Assembly: GCA_020747015.1 (NCBI GenBank) | Contig: JAGTJM010000004.1 | Location: 806,001 to 870,000 of the forward strand | Direction: 5' to 3' | Source of the DNA: Pyrenochaeta sp. MPI-SDFR-AT-0127 | Taxonomy: Eukaryota; Ascomycota; Dothideomycetes; Pleosporales; Cucurbitariaceae | Length of the DNA stretch: 64,000 nt | Shown: positions 1 through 11,628 of the stretch, piece by piece | How positions within the stretch are numbered: the stretch's first letter is position 1 | Layout of the letters: each line of letters begins with the position of its first letter | The notes under the pieces: model-generated | What the model was told of the DNA's origin: nothing | Databases searched by the model: none | Seen by the model: the letters and a program-made list of their open reading frames with translations, nothing else | Program-made: the position numbers and the translations under genes

Positions 1-1040
1 AAAGTCCGGTTCTGGGGTTGGCTCCTGGGGATCTGTCTCAAAGCTGATAGAAGGGGATGTGACGAGAGTGGGAGAGACGCGCACCGAAAAAGCAGATTCG
101 GAAGGAGGGAAATTAGACAATGTCAGTGAAACTGTTCGAGAGTGATGATACTCAAGCGGCGGTGACAATAACGGTCTCTGGCCTGGAGGCACAAAGCGGA
201 ACGCTGGTGGTGGACCTTCCTGTTCCTCCAAACCTGTACCCACTCGCAGCGGCGAAGGAAGACCAGGGGAGTGTTGGTCCTGTAAATGGCTCTTCGCTGT
301 CAGATCTTGCCAATGGCTCCTTCCTTTGGACGTAATTGAGGATGCTACAGAACTTGAGCGTGAAAGGTCTGGATGATTGCCACTTGCAGCGATTTGGCGG
401 CTGGTGTCGATAGCGTGCGGGCAGGGCGTTGTACAGATCGTCTTCATATGTCCACAGGCGTAGACCTGGAGGAGTTTGTGGCACATCACGATAATCGACG
501 AGCCAAGCAAAGTAAGAGCATGGGCAATCTTTGATGCTCTGAATGTGAGTTGAACAGATTACTGATGTTGTGGTATAAAGTAGAAGTGATGTATCTACAG
601 CAAGGTGATTGCTTTGTGGAGAGATGAGGATGAAGGTGAATGTAGAGACTACCGAGAGTATGTAAGAAGATTCTCGATGGGTCTTTCTTGCACAGATGTA
701 GTATGTCATTCAATAATGGTTGTAGGTAGCAACTCTGTTGATCAGCATTCGCTCCGTGTCAATGTTGCCGGAGCCTACTTCGCGCTGGGAAGTTCGTTTG
801 TTCACCCACTTATTGTTTGTTTGCTGTCTCAGTAAGCTGTAGAGTCACAAATCCCGCACAGATGAGAGACTGAGAGTATGAAGAACTTTTAGTTTCATCA
901 TTGAGCTAATATCGAATACATGCAGATCATAGACAATCAGTGTGCCAACAGTGCTTCTCCATGCCGCGCGAACACCGCCGTCGAACTCCTAGCCGCCAAA
1001 TGCTGAAAGATGAACATAACTACTTGATTGGAGAGGAGTT
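1..1040. other. unresolved left edge, no convincing gene
   Basis: Several short open stretches lie here on both strands, including 120-335 (+, ATG start) and 152-709 (-). None shows a recognisable domain, and they are mutually antisense. A plus-strand frame is open from base 2 to a stop near 149 and could be the 3' end of a gene cut by the window edge. The equivalent minus frame is also Ser/Pro-rich and open to the edge. From about 700 to 1,040 I see only AT-leaning sequence that would hold the 3' UTR of the prolyl-tRNA synthetase gene. Confidence 0.3.
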
Positions 1041-2985
1041 CTAATAACTGCGCCCGAAAAGAACCCATTGCTTAGCAGGAGTGGTACAGTCAGGATTGAT
1101 GCACTTTGTCTTGCCAGCCTCGATGCCCTCGGGTTGCTCGAAGGGGATGCACAAGCTCTTTGCCCCCATAGCAGGAGCCTGTTTATCCTCTGCTACACCA
1201 TCGCCAAGTGCTGTCTTTGCGCTCTTCGCTTTGACTTCATCTTCGCACTTCTCACCCTCACAATGGGGAGCTAGAACAACATTCTTGCCGTTAAGAGTGG
1301 GGACGAACTCGTCCCAATTGGTGAGTTGCACACGATGTTCGCGGAAGGCCTTGTCAGCGCGTTCAAACATATCTGACTGGATCTGCTCAAGGAGTTTGGG
1401 GATCTCCACCTTTAGGTCATCAACGCTAGTTGTACCACGTGCGGCGTCCTTGTCGTCGATATCACGGCGAGACGTTGTAACGACACCCTTCTCGGCATCC
1501 TTGGGCCCAAACTCAATTCGCAGAGGAATACCCTTCAGTTCCCAGTCGTTGAATTTCCATCCAGGAGAGTAGCCTTCGCGGTAGTCGGTCTCCACACGGA
1601 CGCCAGCTTCCGTCAAATCATCCGCAATCTTCTTGACCTTGTTATAGAGGTCCTCTTTGGCTTCAGCAGACATCCTGTCATAAGATTAGCAACATTGCAT
1701 ATGATATAGATCTTGATCCACATACTTTGCTGTCACACCAACGGGGATCACGACAACTTGGATCTCAGCCACTCTGGGAGGAATGACTAAGCCACGGTTG
1801 TCTCCATGAGTGAGAATCATGACACCGATGGAACGAGTGGTAAGACCCCATGAGTTCTGCCAGACATGGACATGCTCAGACTTTCCAGCTTCTTTCGCGG
1901 TAGGGTCTTCGACCGTGATGTTGAACATCTTTGAGAAATGCTGACCAAGACAATGGGATGTGGCAGCTTGAATACCTCGACCTGTCGCAGGAATGAAACC
2001 CTCGATAGTCGTGGTATAGTCTGCGCCAGGGAATTTCTCGTTCACCGTCTTGGTACCCTTCACTACAGGGACTGCGAGCAGCTTCTGGTAGACATCAGAG
2101 TACCAATCCAGGATCTGTAATACCTCTGCGCCTGCTTCTTCCTTTGTAAGATGCGCAGTATGACCCTCCTGCCACAAGAACTCTCGGGATCGGATGAAAG
2201 GCATGGGATCTGACTGTGGCTTAGCTAATTTCGGTTCAAAGTTCATGAGACTTACGCTTAAACTCCCACCGAACAACATTATTCCACTGGTTGAGCTTCA
2301 GGGGAAGGTCACGATGCGACTGGATCTTGCGAGCGAAGTAAGGGTACATGGCGGTCTCGGAGGTAGGGCGCACAGCGACGGGCTTCTCCAAATCAGACTT
2401 TCCGCCCTTAGTCACCCAGGCGACTTCAGCCGCAAAGCCTTCTACGTGCTCCTTCTCTCGCTCTAGATTATCTGCGCTGATGAAGATGGGGAAGTATGCG
2501 TTGCGAACTTTGAGTGTTTTGATTTGGGAATCGAACCATTCTTTGATCTTCTCCCAGATAGCGTATGAGGAGGGCTCGAGGATGTAACTAGAAAGGTCAG
2601 ATGGGTAATCCTATCAGACTTAATGCAATGTGCATACCATCCAGCAACCTGGATTTCTGATTAGCCATTTGCCCACCTATGCGGACTGGGTGTATCTTAC
2701 ATCATAATATGAGATCATCTGACCCTTTGTGATGACTTGCTGATACCACTCTCCCAAATCGTCTGCCTTTGCGACATCAATGCCAATTAGGGCTGCGCCC
2801 TCAATCTGTCCCCAGGTCAATCCTGCTCAATCGCTGTGACTGTCTTGTGCTGCATATCCCACCTTCTTCTTTTGCTGCTGGGGCTTCTTCGCGGCTGTCT
2901 TGGGGTTGCCGTCCTTCTTGTTCTTCTTCGTCTCGGAGATAGCGAGATCCTTCATCTTTCCGTCGGCGGCAGAAGCTTCAGCCAT
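1041..2985 (-). CDS. prolyl-tRNA synthetase, cytosolic (eukaryote/archaeal type)
   Basis: Class II synthetase that charges tRNA(Pro) with proline in the cytosol. Six exons read on the minus strand: 2985-2863, 2805-2701, 2648-2638, 2587-2256, 2209-1726 and 1674-1041. They total 1,689 nt (562 aa). The start MAEASAADGK is followed by a Lys-rich tail. The core then shows the family signatures: EGAALIGID near the start of the catalytic domain, RPTSETAMYPYFARKI, FIRSREFLWQEGHTAH and HGDNRGLVIPP. The C-terminal exon carries the anticodon-binding domain and the extra domain ending in the GRSY C-terminus, with Cys pairs (CEGEKC, CINPDC) of the zinc-binding type. There is no N-terminal YbaK-like editing domain. 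The third exon is only 11 nt, and intron 1 is 57 bp and so divisible by three, but it holds a TGA. It is divergent from CCT1 with a 496 bp gap. The family assignment is secure; exon joins are inferred by eye. Confidence 0.94.
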
Positions 2986-3481
2986 GATGTATCTGAAGCA
3001 CAGGAAGATAATTGTCAGCGCTGCGAGTAGCAAGGAATAAAAATTGTCGTTTTGAGTGAGCATTTGTATTCTGCCAATGTACTGTTCTAAGCCGGAGCCT
3101 ATGACCATGTACAGCGGAATGTGTGTTTATTGCAGGCATAGAAGACGCTCGTTGGTGGGGTATGCGGGGTATAAAATGACTGGGAGTTGAATACCTACAA
3201 TCAAGGAGTCAGAGAGTTGAGTCAAGGATTGCAATGTCTAATCGAAGAGTAAGGCGCAGCAAGCGTCAAGACCCAGTTGCGACGTGAGCTGTAAACAGTC
3301 ACAGAGCCCTCGTGCGATGTTGTGCCAAATGTGGAGGGGTCCGCCGAGTCATTCGCGACAGGGGTCCACTTAGCGCCCCCTCCGGAGCTGTGGTTTCGCC
3401 GACGTGCTTTCCGCGTAGATTTTCTGAACCGCGTAGAGAGGCAGCAACAACAAATCGGGACACAGCCAACACCACGACGTC
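2986..3481. promoter_or_regulatory. shared 5' region of prolyl-tRNA synthetase and CCT1
   Basis: This 496 bp stretch separates two divergent housekeeping starts and is probably a bidirectional promoter. The open stretches in it (for example 3299-3547 on the minus strand) are antisense to the CCT1 leader and first exon and look spurious. Confidence 0.4.
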
Positions 3482-5310
3482 ATGGCAGGAATCTTCGAAC
3501 AGTCGCGCAGTGGAGGCACTCTCTGTAAGCTCCCCAAGCTGTATCACGCAGGAATCACGACTAACCGCTTCCAGTCCTCGGCGGCCAGAAAATCAGCGGG
3601 CAAGATATCCGTGACCAGAATGTCCTTGCGACCCAGGCAATCTCAAATGTGGTCAAGTCTTCTTTCGGGCCCTCGGGCCTGGACAAGATGATGGTCGACG
3701 ACATTGGTGACGTTACCGTGACCAACGACGGCGCTACGATTCTCAGCTTGCTCGACATCGAACACCCCGCAGGCAAAATTCTCGTCGATTTGGCACAGCA
3801 GCAGGACAAGGAAGTTGGAGATGGCACAACATCAGTCGTCATAATAGCGGCCGAGCTGCTGCGGAGGGCAAACGAGCTTATGAAGAACAAGATCCACCCC
3901 ACAACCATTATAACAGGCTACAGGCTGGCGCTGAGGGAGGCGGTCAAGTACATGAACGAAAACATCAGCACAAAGGTCGATACCCTCGGTCGCGATTCTC
4001 TGATCAACATCGCCAAGACGTCCATGTCAAGTAAGATCATTGGATCTGACTCTGACTTCTTCGCCAACATGGTCGTGGACGGCATGACCGCCGTGAAGAT
4101 GACGAACAACAAGGGCGAGATCAAATACCCCGTCAAGGCTGTCAACATTCTCAAGGCACATGGTCAGAGCGCCACCCAGTCGATACTAGTGAAGGGCTAC
4201 GCTCTGAACTGCACAGTTGCGTCGCAGGCCATGAAGACCCGCATCACGGACGCCAAGATCGCTTGCTTAGATATCAACTTGCAGAAGGAGAGAATGAAGC
4301 TGGGAGTTCACATCACCATCGATGACCCTGAACAACTGGAGAAGATTCGAGAACGAGAGGCCGGCATCGTCACTGACCGAATCGAGATGATCCTAAAGAC
4401 CGGTGCTAACGTGATTTTCACCACCAAGGGTATTGACGATCTTTGCTTGAAGCACTTCATCGAAAAGGGCGCCATGGCAGTCCGAAGATGCAAAAAGGAG
4501 GACCTCAGAAGGATAGCAAAGGCTACTGGAGCGACAATGGTCAGCACCTTGTCGGACCTAAATGGTGACGAGAAGTTCGAGGCTTCGAACTTGGGCTATG
4601 CTGAAGAGGTAGCTCAAGAGCGAATCTCAGATGACGAGTGTATTCTGGTCAAGGGCACCAAAGCCTTTTCTTCAGCGTCCATCATTCTGCGAGGAGCGAA
4701 CGACTATGCTTTGGACGAAATGGAGCGATCGGTTCATGACTCGTTGTCGGCCGTGAAGCGAACGCTTGAGAGCGGACGCATCGTTCCAGGTGGAGGCGCT
4801 GTTGAGACTGCTCTGCACATCTACTTGGAAGAATGGGCAACATCAGTGGTAAGTTGAGCCAAACAGCCCTATTGAGTGCTGCATGGACACACAGACTAAA
4901 TTTCCTATTAGGGCTCTCGAGAACAACTAGCGATCGCTGCTTTTGCGCAGTCGCTGCTAGCCATTCCCAAAACTCTCGCCATCAACGCAGCCAAGGATGC
5001 TACTGAGCTCGTGGCTAACCTGCGATCACGGCACGCACTTTCACAACGCACAGTGAACCCCTCAGACCCCTCATCGCAAGACGCCAAGCAGTTGGCAAAA
5101 TCAAAGAACTACAAGAACTATGGCCTGGATCTGACTAATGGTAAAGTGCACGATTGTCTAAAGGCAGGTGTGCTCGAGCCAAGCATGAGCAAGGTCAAGC
5201 AGTTGAAGTCCGCAGTCGAGGCATGTGTGGCCATTATGCGTATCGATACCCTAATCAAGCTGGATCCAGAAGAGAGGGGTGGCGGGGAGGATGACGGGCA
5301 CGGACATTAG
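3482..5310 (+). CDS. CCT1: T-complex protein 1 subunit alpha (CCT1/TCP-1 alpha)
   Basis: Alpha subunit of the cytosolic TRiC/CCT chaperonin, which folds actin, tubulin and other clients in an ATP-driven double ring. Three exons: 3482-3524, 3575-4848 and 4912-5310, for 1,716 nt (571 aa). The protein begins MAGIFEQSRSGGTL. Chaperonin signatures follow: VKSSFGPSGLDKMMVDD, TNDGATIL, the nucleotide-binding and hydrolysis motif GDGTTS near residue 95-100, and the C-terminal VPGGGAVE. Subunit-specific stretches (KIHPT, SMSSKIIG, KAHG, KLGV, RIDTLIKL) match the alpha subunit rather than other CCT subunits. The last exon gives the Gly/Asp/His-rich tail GGGEDDGHGH. Both introns are short (50 and 63 bp) with normal GT-AG borders. 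Regulation is not visible beyond the shared upstream region. Confidence 0.96.
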
Positions 5311-6360
5311 ACGCTGAATGAAAAAGTGCTTATAGAAGAGGTAGAGAAAAGATAATGACAGCGTAACGAGAAGCTCGATCACCCGAACGCAAATCCGATG
5401 GTCAGAGTCAAACGTGGTGCCTATGGTCAATCGTGATGTAGCATACTGACTTGATCTTTTCACAAACTCGTCGCTATCGGGACCAGCTACGAGTCATAGC
5501 TTGATCCATGGTCCGTGAACGCCAGCGAAAGCAGCCATATTTGGTGAGCGTCATCGACATACCTGAATGCACCTGGTGCTCGATTAGTGATTACAGGTCC
5601 AACAAATAAGTCAGATAGGATAGTACCACCCTTGGTTATATGGTGTGATGAAGTAACTCGACTATTTTCACGTTGGCGAAATCCTCAACCCAATTCCGTA
5701 GATTTTCCTGAGCTCTTCGAAAGCAAACTTAGCAGGCAGTGAAGGGGTTGAGCCTTTAGGCCAGTCATGCAACGATGGATTTACTCGTGAGGAATCTCAG
5801 GCCATGGATGCACCACCACTGTGCTGATACTACATCGCATTTTGAACCGATTTCAGTATTCTTTAGTGGATCAGATAGTGCTGACTTGGAAGGTTGGACC
5901 ACGAAAATTCAAGCTCCTATACATAGTAAACTTCTGGTATTCATGTGTGATCAATACCACGCACAGCAAGACAGTTAAAGTCAATTTCATACACTTTTGT
6001 TCACAGAACTCTGTACTAGTCTGTAGAAACGCCGACTATCTAGCTCGACCCAGTTCCCAGTTTTGAGACTCAATAACGACCATCACTGTGTCTACTAGAT
6101 AGGTGCACAGGAGTGGTTATGTCCAGATTCACTTCGCATACAGCAAATCTAGCGAATTCAGAATGCAGGGAGTAGATTGAAGTCGCGAGATGACGTGCGC
6201 GGGGAGCGGGGCTGTTCCGGTCGCAGCTCTCTCGGAAATAACTTCACGCCCTAGAATATGGCCGAGGTGTATTTATCATCAAGAATCAACCTTCCCAATC
6301 CCATTTAAGCTTGCATTGAGCTTCTATTGAGCATCAATTCAATTCAGACCGTCCCTGCTC
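5311..6360. other. intergenic, no gene seen
   Basis: About 1 kb between CCT1 and the quinone reductase. The open stretches at 5775-5978 and 5821-6066 are short and overlap in different frames without recognisable motifs. The last 200 bp would be the promoter of the downstream gene, with a TATTTATC run near 6270. Confidence 0.4.
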
Positions 6361-7623
6361 ATGACTCTAGCATCCCACGCTGCCAGAACCACCAAGCTAT
6401 TCACCAACTCTTCGGTTGCGTCAGCTAGACTAACTTCCTTACACTCACACTTCAGAACAAGCACTAGTCACTTCAGAAAAATGTCGTCCCTACCCAAGAC
6501 ACAAAAGGCAGTTATCATTGAGAAGACGGGAGGCACAGAGGTCTTGCAATACAAGACTGATGTGCCCGTTGTCGAGCCCAAGGAGGGGGAAGTGTTGGTC
6601 AAGAATGAATACATTGGGATCAATTACATCGACACGTGAGCCTCCCATAGCTCGTAAATCGCACTGCACCTGTTACAACCCTCGTAATCATACGAAACGT
6701 GCTGAGATCTTGATTAGTTACTTCCGCTCCGGCGTGTACAACCCTCCCTCTTACCCATATATTCTAGGGCGCGAGGGCTCAGGCACTATTGCTGCTGTTG
6801 GCCCCAAAGTTCCCTCAGATCTTCAGGTTGGCACTCGGGTTGCCTATATGGGTCAGTACGCATATGCTGAGTACACGCCCGTACCTTCCAGCACTACCAT
6901 TCCCATTCCGGATTCCATTGATACCAAGACGGCGGCTGCCTCCTTACTACAAGCTCTGACCGCCGTGACCCTGATACGGGATGCCTACCCCGTGCAGAAA
7001 GGGGACTGGATCTTAGTTACGGCTGCGGCTGGAGGTGTGGGTCTTTGGTTGGTCCAGTTGTTGAAGGCCGTGGGCGCGAGGGTGATTGCAACAGCGAGCA
7101 CCCCTGAGAAGCGAGAGTTGGCGAAGCAAAACGGCGCAGAGGTATTGCTGGAATATTTTGAAGATGACCGCGATGTCTTCGTGAAGAAGGTGCTTGAAAT
7201 CACGGGTGGTGAAGGTGTGCACGCTGTGTTCGATTCTGTGGGCAAATCTACCTTCGACAGCTCACTCGCTGTCGTTCGACGAAAAGGCACCATGGTCTCA
7301 TTCGGCAACGCATCGGGACCTGTGACCGGGTTTGCTCTTGCGTAAGTCCAAGAATTTTCACATCCTTTACTAAGTTTGGCAGACTGACGAAATTGGCTAG
7401 CCGTTTGTCAGCAAAGAACGTTAAACTGATCCGCCCAACACTGTTCAACTACATCGCCACACGCGAGGAGCTTGAGCAGGCAGCCAAAGAGCTATGGAGC
7501 TTCATTGAAAAAGACGGATTGAATGTCAAGATCCATGATGTGTACCCGCTCAGTGACGTTGTGCGTGCAACACAGGATATTGAGAGCAGGAAGACGACAG
7601 GCAAGTTGGTGTTGAAGCCATAG
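6361..7623 (+). CDS. NADPH:quinone reductase, zeta-crystallin type (ZTA1-like)
   Basis: Medium-chain dehydrogenase/reductase without zinc, expected to reduce quinones or related electrophiles with NADPH under oxidative stress. Exons 6361-6635, 6718-7341 and 7401-7623 give 1,122 nt (373 aa). The core begins TQKAVIIEKTGGTEVLQYK and keeps NYIDTYFRSGVY, the LGREGSGTIAAVGP entry to the cofactor fold, and the nucleotide-binding AAAGGVGLWLVQLLKAVGA. It ends SRKTTGKLVLKP, as in yeast Zta1. The first 40 residues before an internal Met (codon at 6481) are rich in Ser, Thr, Arg and His and lack acidic residues, which looks like a mitochondrial presequence. Translation from 6361 would give a mitochondrial form and from 6481 a cytosolic one. 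Enzyme family is sure; localisation is inferred. Confidence 0.93.
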
Positions 7624-7919
7624 AGTGATAGGTTGAGGACGCTGGAATCTCAGGTTCAACATGGTAGATGTTCATGAAAACAATAGCCCAGATAGCTCAA
7701 ATAAACGTGGAAATGTTCAAAGTACGAACTAAGTTAAATTTGAAAAGTTATCTACACTAACATCTACGAGACAATCTCTTGATGCTGAGCACACAGGGTT
7801 TGCAGCGCCAAGCTAACTCCAGATTTGTCGACATCCAAGTGTTGGGAATGCTGAACACCACGCTATGCTACAACAAAGTTACTCCATAGACTATTTAAAA
7901 AAAAGGTAATGAATGCAAT

Positions 7920-10900
7920 TCATCTGACTGGTAGTTGATTCTGCCACTCCGGATCCACTTTGCTCTGCTTAAAAAAGCTCTTCCCCTTCAACCACTGTCT
8001 ATACGCCTTGTATCTCTTCTTCCCTCCATCCTCCTCCTCAACATCCAATGGATTATCTTTGACACTTAGAAACTCCTCAAATTCCTCAATATCCTCATCT
8101 GCTGTCTGGAACTTGCCAGGTGTCGTATATGCCTGCTGCGGATCGGCCGGATATGAAGGATGAAGGTGTGGGTGCAGACTTAAATGCTGGGGGTAGGAGT
8201 AGGATGGGGCATGAGAGAAGGGTGTGCTGACAGATTGCGAGGTCATGGGGCGATTATGCGAGGCAAATGAGCGGATTGACGCAACGTCGGTATCAATACG
8301 AGGAAGGTCGGCAGTAGTGATGCGAGTGTAGTCTTCATCGGGCTCTTTAGGTGCTGGAATACCTCCTTCTGTCATACACAAGTATTCGTAGTATTCCATT
8401 GCGCTGGGATCTTCTGCACTTGGCATCTCGCTGCTCACAACGAGCGGCAAGTTCAGTGGATGCTCTACGTAGCGTGAGTACTCATCCTCTTCCGTCGCCG
8501 ACACTGAAGGATTCATGCTGTTGTCGTAAAATTGTGCGAGAGTCCATTGGTGGATGAGAGTCTTATCAGAAGGTTTGAAACCTGGCTTCAGTGTAGATGA
8601 AAGCCCAGTAGATATCGAGGTTGAATTATTCATTGATTGATATGTCCCGGCCACTGACGGTGCGAACGATGGCATCTGTGTCTCAAAGTGTGGATCACGA
8701 AGGATGGACTGTTTTACTGGTGAGTTCGAGTGAGGTATGCTGAGATGCATATCTCTCGGTCGACGGCTCATAATGCTGTGAGGACGAGATTCGGTCTCAC
8801 TGGAAGGATCAATAATAGTGACACCTTTGCGGAGCCCTTTCTTCCCATCTCTGCTATGCTCATGATCGTGTTGTTTCTTGCGAGGTACGAAGGGCGACAT
8901 ATTCTCTTTACGTGTGGGATATGTCCCGTCTCTAGCATCCCGCCCAGCGCGTGGGGAAGCCAAGCGAAACGCAAAAATCTTCAAATAAGAGGATATTGCC
9001 AGTGGGCGGTAGTACTCAAGCCAGTAGTCGTCGCGTGCACTGATGACGGTATCCGTTGCCTCATAGGCTGAACTGCTTGGTCTGACAGAAGGGGGCAGCG
9101 TCCGTTCTTGAAGATACGAAGGGGTATACCAATCAATATAGCTTCTTCGTGATGTACCAAACCATAAGAGCGGGTCTTGATGGTGTAGGTAGTAATCTGT
9201 TGTCAATTCCCACAGTAAGGGCTGACCCTGGATAAAAACGTAGTTTCCAAGGAACAGATTACAGGCCTCCTGGCGCTGTGAGTCGAGGAACGAATTGTGA
9301 TAGTAGCGCTTGAAGCTCTCAACCATGTCTCGCGAGCTACTCTGCCATTGATTGATCTTTCGGTACGTAGACATAGTGTTTACGAGATGGGAGCCCCCAT
9401 ATTGAATTGCGATGGCATCTCCGTGGTCATGAAACATGCGTGTAAACATCTCGACGCAATCCGAATCATACTCGACAGTATTTCCCGCAATAACACCTAG
9501 AGCGTGTAATTGTCGACCCAAAGCCCGCTTCCCGACGACAAACTGTGCGGCGTTTGTACGGTCAAGACAATCGATACAGTTCGTCCGTGCTACTCCATTT
9601 TGGACCTGTGGTGCATCAAACTCCTCATCGCCATTGCGAAAGAATCCTGTTTTACGTAGAGTCTTCTCTGCAAGATGTTCAAGTGTTCCAATGACATCTT
9701 GGCCCCGAGTTTTGGCGGCTCGGGACATGTCGAAGGCCTCGTACAGGATCTTCTTATCTTTCGGTAAGGTCTGATTAAGGTAATCAATGGCATGCTTGTA
9801 CTCATAAAGTAGCTTGGATTCTCTAGGTGTGCGCTCTCGCGACTTGATCAGATTCAACACATAAATAGGGGCACCGTAGCGTTCAAAGAGGTTATCGAAG
9901 TGGAGTGCTGCCGCGCTGTAGAATGGATCAACAAGGTTCAAATCGATATCTGGTTTCGGCGTTACACCTGTATTGTCCTGCGTCCAATATAATGGTATAC
10001 TGCCACGATGTTGTACATATGATGTGTACGTAGGATTTGCATACAGCCGGGGTCCAGGTGCATGGAATGATGTGGTCAGCGCGTCAGACACGATCTGCTC
10101 GGTCTCGACATCGTTGGCGACATATCCTAGATCATTCGTTCCACGCTTCAAGAAGCGGGCGCCCGCAAAGAACTTTGATCGTCTGGCAATGATTGTGATG
10201 TATATCCTGCGACCAAAGACATCAAGCGAAGACTGATCGATGTAGCCGTGTATCACGGGGTGGCACCAATCATAAACATTCTTCAATGTATCTCGAGCAG
10301 GGTCCAGGAGATAGTGGTTCCACACGAACATGTCCTGTAAGTCGCGCTCTGGGTTTGTAGATCCCTCATTCAGGGCTTTCCGTTCATGAATGATATTTTG
10401 CTGGAGACTCCTGGTGACGTTGTAGGAGTAACTGAAGTAGAAAGATCGCGTGAGATCGAAGCCGTTGAGTATCGCGAGAAATCTCGCCTCTTCAGGGTTT
10501 CGATCCTTCTGAAATCGTGAGGTTGATCCAGTTGTGAGAGGGATCATTTCTGTACCATCAACCTGGTAGATATAGTGACCGCCAAGCATTGCCACTTGTG
10601 ATCTCTTCGTGATCAGAAGCATGTAGTAAGCTTCTGTGAATCTGATAAAGCCCAACAAACCCCAAGCGCTGCACTTCTCCTTCAGCCCGCCGGTGCCTCT
10701 GTTGCCTTCATCTAGAGTATGCAAGAGCTGATGCATTTCTCGCCTGTTATACACTCGGTCATCTTCGAAGATGTTCAAGTGTCCCGGTGGCGCTGTTCGA
10801 TCGATTTTCAACACGCGGTATTGTTTCTCCATGATGTCCGCACCGATCAGATAGAACCAGGTACTGGTTCCATAGAGCGAGAATTTATGCATTCTCTTAA

Positions 10901-11258
10901 TTCCACTTTCCCCGACAGTTTGATGCGTGAAACCTTTAGCCTTGTGGAGTGTAGACGGAGTCGACGATCTCTGGAAGGATACTCCGACATTAGGGTCCTC
11001 TTCTTCCCCGCCAAACTTGATCGATTCAGATTCCCGTCGGGGCTTCCCATGCCCAGGCAACTTCTCCAGGTCCGCTTCTGGCTTAAAGTTGTTGGTTGGA
11101 GCGTCATGTTGAGGTGATAATTGCGGACTAGCAACGACGGTTGAAGCCACCTCAAGCTCGTTCAGCCGCTCCTGGCTGCTGGTGTGCGATATGGTGTCCT
11201 TATCCAGGACAGAGCTAGAACGATCCTGAGGCTCTTCTTTCGATTTGGTTGTCTCCAT
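7920..11258 (-). CDS. FIG4: polyphosphoinositide phosphatase FIG4 (SAC domain)
   Basis: Phosphatidylinositol-3,5-bisphosphate 5-phosphatase of the vacuole/endosome membrane, which works with Fab1 kinase and Vac14. It is a single uninterrupted reading frame of 1,112 aa with an ATG at 11258. After a low-complexity N-terminus the SAC domain starts around residue 120 with FSLYGTSTWFYLIGAD and includes the LGGHYIYQVDGTEM and WNHYLLDP motifs. The catalytic CX5R(T) motif sits in RTNCIDCLDRTNAAQF near residue 559. FIG4-specific conserved segments follow (QYGGSHLVNTM, IDWYTPSYLQERTLPPS). The C-terminal 300 residues are Ser/Pro-rich and then acidic. The gene is intronless, unlike most of its neighbours. 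Upstream, 11,259-11,628 holds only its leader and the 3' end of the next gene. Confidence 0.94.
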   Translation of the reverse strand: METTKSKEEPQDRSSSVLDKDTISHTSSQERLNELEVASTVVASPQLSPQHDAPTNNFKPEADLEKLPGHGKPRRESESIKFGGEEEDPNVGVSFQRSSTPSTLHKAKGFTHQTVGESGIKRMHKFSLYGTSTWFYLIGADIMEKQYRVLKIDRTAPPGHLNIFEDDRVYNRREMHQLLHTLDEGNRGTGGLKEKCSAWGLLGFIRFTEAYYMLLITKRSQVAMLGGHYIYQVDGTEMIPLTTGSTSRFQKDRNPEEARFLAILNGFDLTRSFYFSYSYNVTRSLQQNIIHERKALNEGSTNPERDLQDMFVWNHYLLDPARDTLKNVYDWCHPVIHGYIDQSSLDVFGRRIYITIIARRSKFFAGARFLKRGTNDLGYVANDVETEQIVSDALTTSFHAPGPRLYANPTYTSYVQHRGSIPLYWTQDNTGVTPKPDIDLNLVDPFYSAAALHFDNLFERYGAPIYVLNLIKSRERTPRESKLLYEYKHAIDYLNQTLPKDKKILYEAFDMSRAAKTRGQDVIGTLEHLAEKTLRKTGFFRNGDEEFDAPQVQNGVARTNCIDCLDRTNAAQFVVGKRALGRQLHALGVIAGNTVEYDSDCVEMFTRMFHDHGDAIAIQYGGSHLVNTMSTYRKINQWQSSSRDMVESFKRYYHNSFLDSQRQEACNLFLGNYVFIQGQPLLWELTTDYYLHHQDPLLWFGTSRRSYIDWYTPSYLQERTLPPSVRPSSSAYEATDTVISARDDYWLEYYRPLAISSYLKIFAFRLASPRAGRDARDGTYPTRKENMSPFVPRKKQHDHEHSRDGKKGLRKGVTIIDPSSETESRPHSIMSRRPRDMHLSIPHSNSPVKQSILRDPHFETQMPSFAPSVAGTYQSMNNSTSISTGLSSTLKPGFKPSDKTLIHQWTLAQFYDNSMNPSVSATEEDEYSRYVEHPLNLPLVVSSEMPSAEDPSAMEYYEYLCMTEGGIPAPKEPDEDYTRITTADLPRIDTDVASIRSFASHNRPMTSQSVSTPFSHAPSYSYPQHLSLHPHLHPSYPADPQQAYTTPGKFQTADEDIEEFEEFLSVKDNPLDVEEEDGGKKRYKAYRQWLKGKSFFKQSKVDPEWQNQLPVR

Positions 11259-11628
11259 TTTGGATGGTTAGTTGAAGTACTTCGAGGAATGACCGCAGCA
11301 TTGACTGATATCGTCATGTGGTCTAACGGCGTCCAGGTGTTGTCTGAAACACAGCGTCGTGGCACTTGTGCGAAGCATACGAGCGATAGAAGCTCAAAAA
11401 CCAGCAGCTTTTCAGTCGCTGTTACGAATAGACACTAATATTTATGCAGGCCGACGGTAACACGCAAAGCCGCGTCTGTATTGTCAAGCAGTCAGGCTAT
11501 CCGCTCTGGGACACAAATCTCTTGGCGCACGTCAGCTCACACCCAGGAAAGCATTGCAACAAACAAACATCAGAGCATGTAAACAGTTAATTTTATGTTG
11601 GTTCTGTGGTCAACTATTAACAGTGACC
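11259..11628. other. intergenic, FIG4 leader and MFS 3' region
   Basis: The 370 bp contain the 5' region of FIG4 and the 3' UTR of the transporter, both on the minus strand. No gene or repeat is visible. Confidence 0.4.

Noticed and set aside
152..709. 185-codon minus-strand frame at the left edge
   Set aside because: Mixed composition with no motif, and antisense to other open frames. Its start lacks context. Not enough for a gene call.
2806..2862. premature stop in the prolyl-tRNA synthetase frame
   Set aside because: The TGA lies in a 57-bp GT-AG intron. Removing it joins the Lys tail directly to IEGAALIGID in frame, so the gene is intact.
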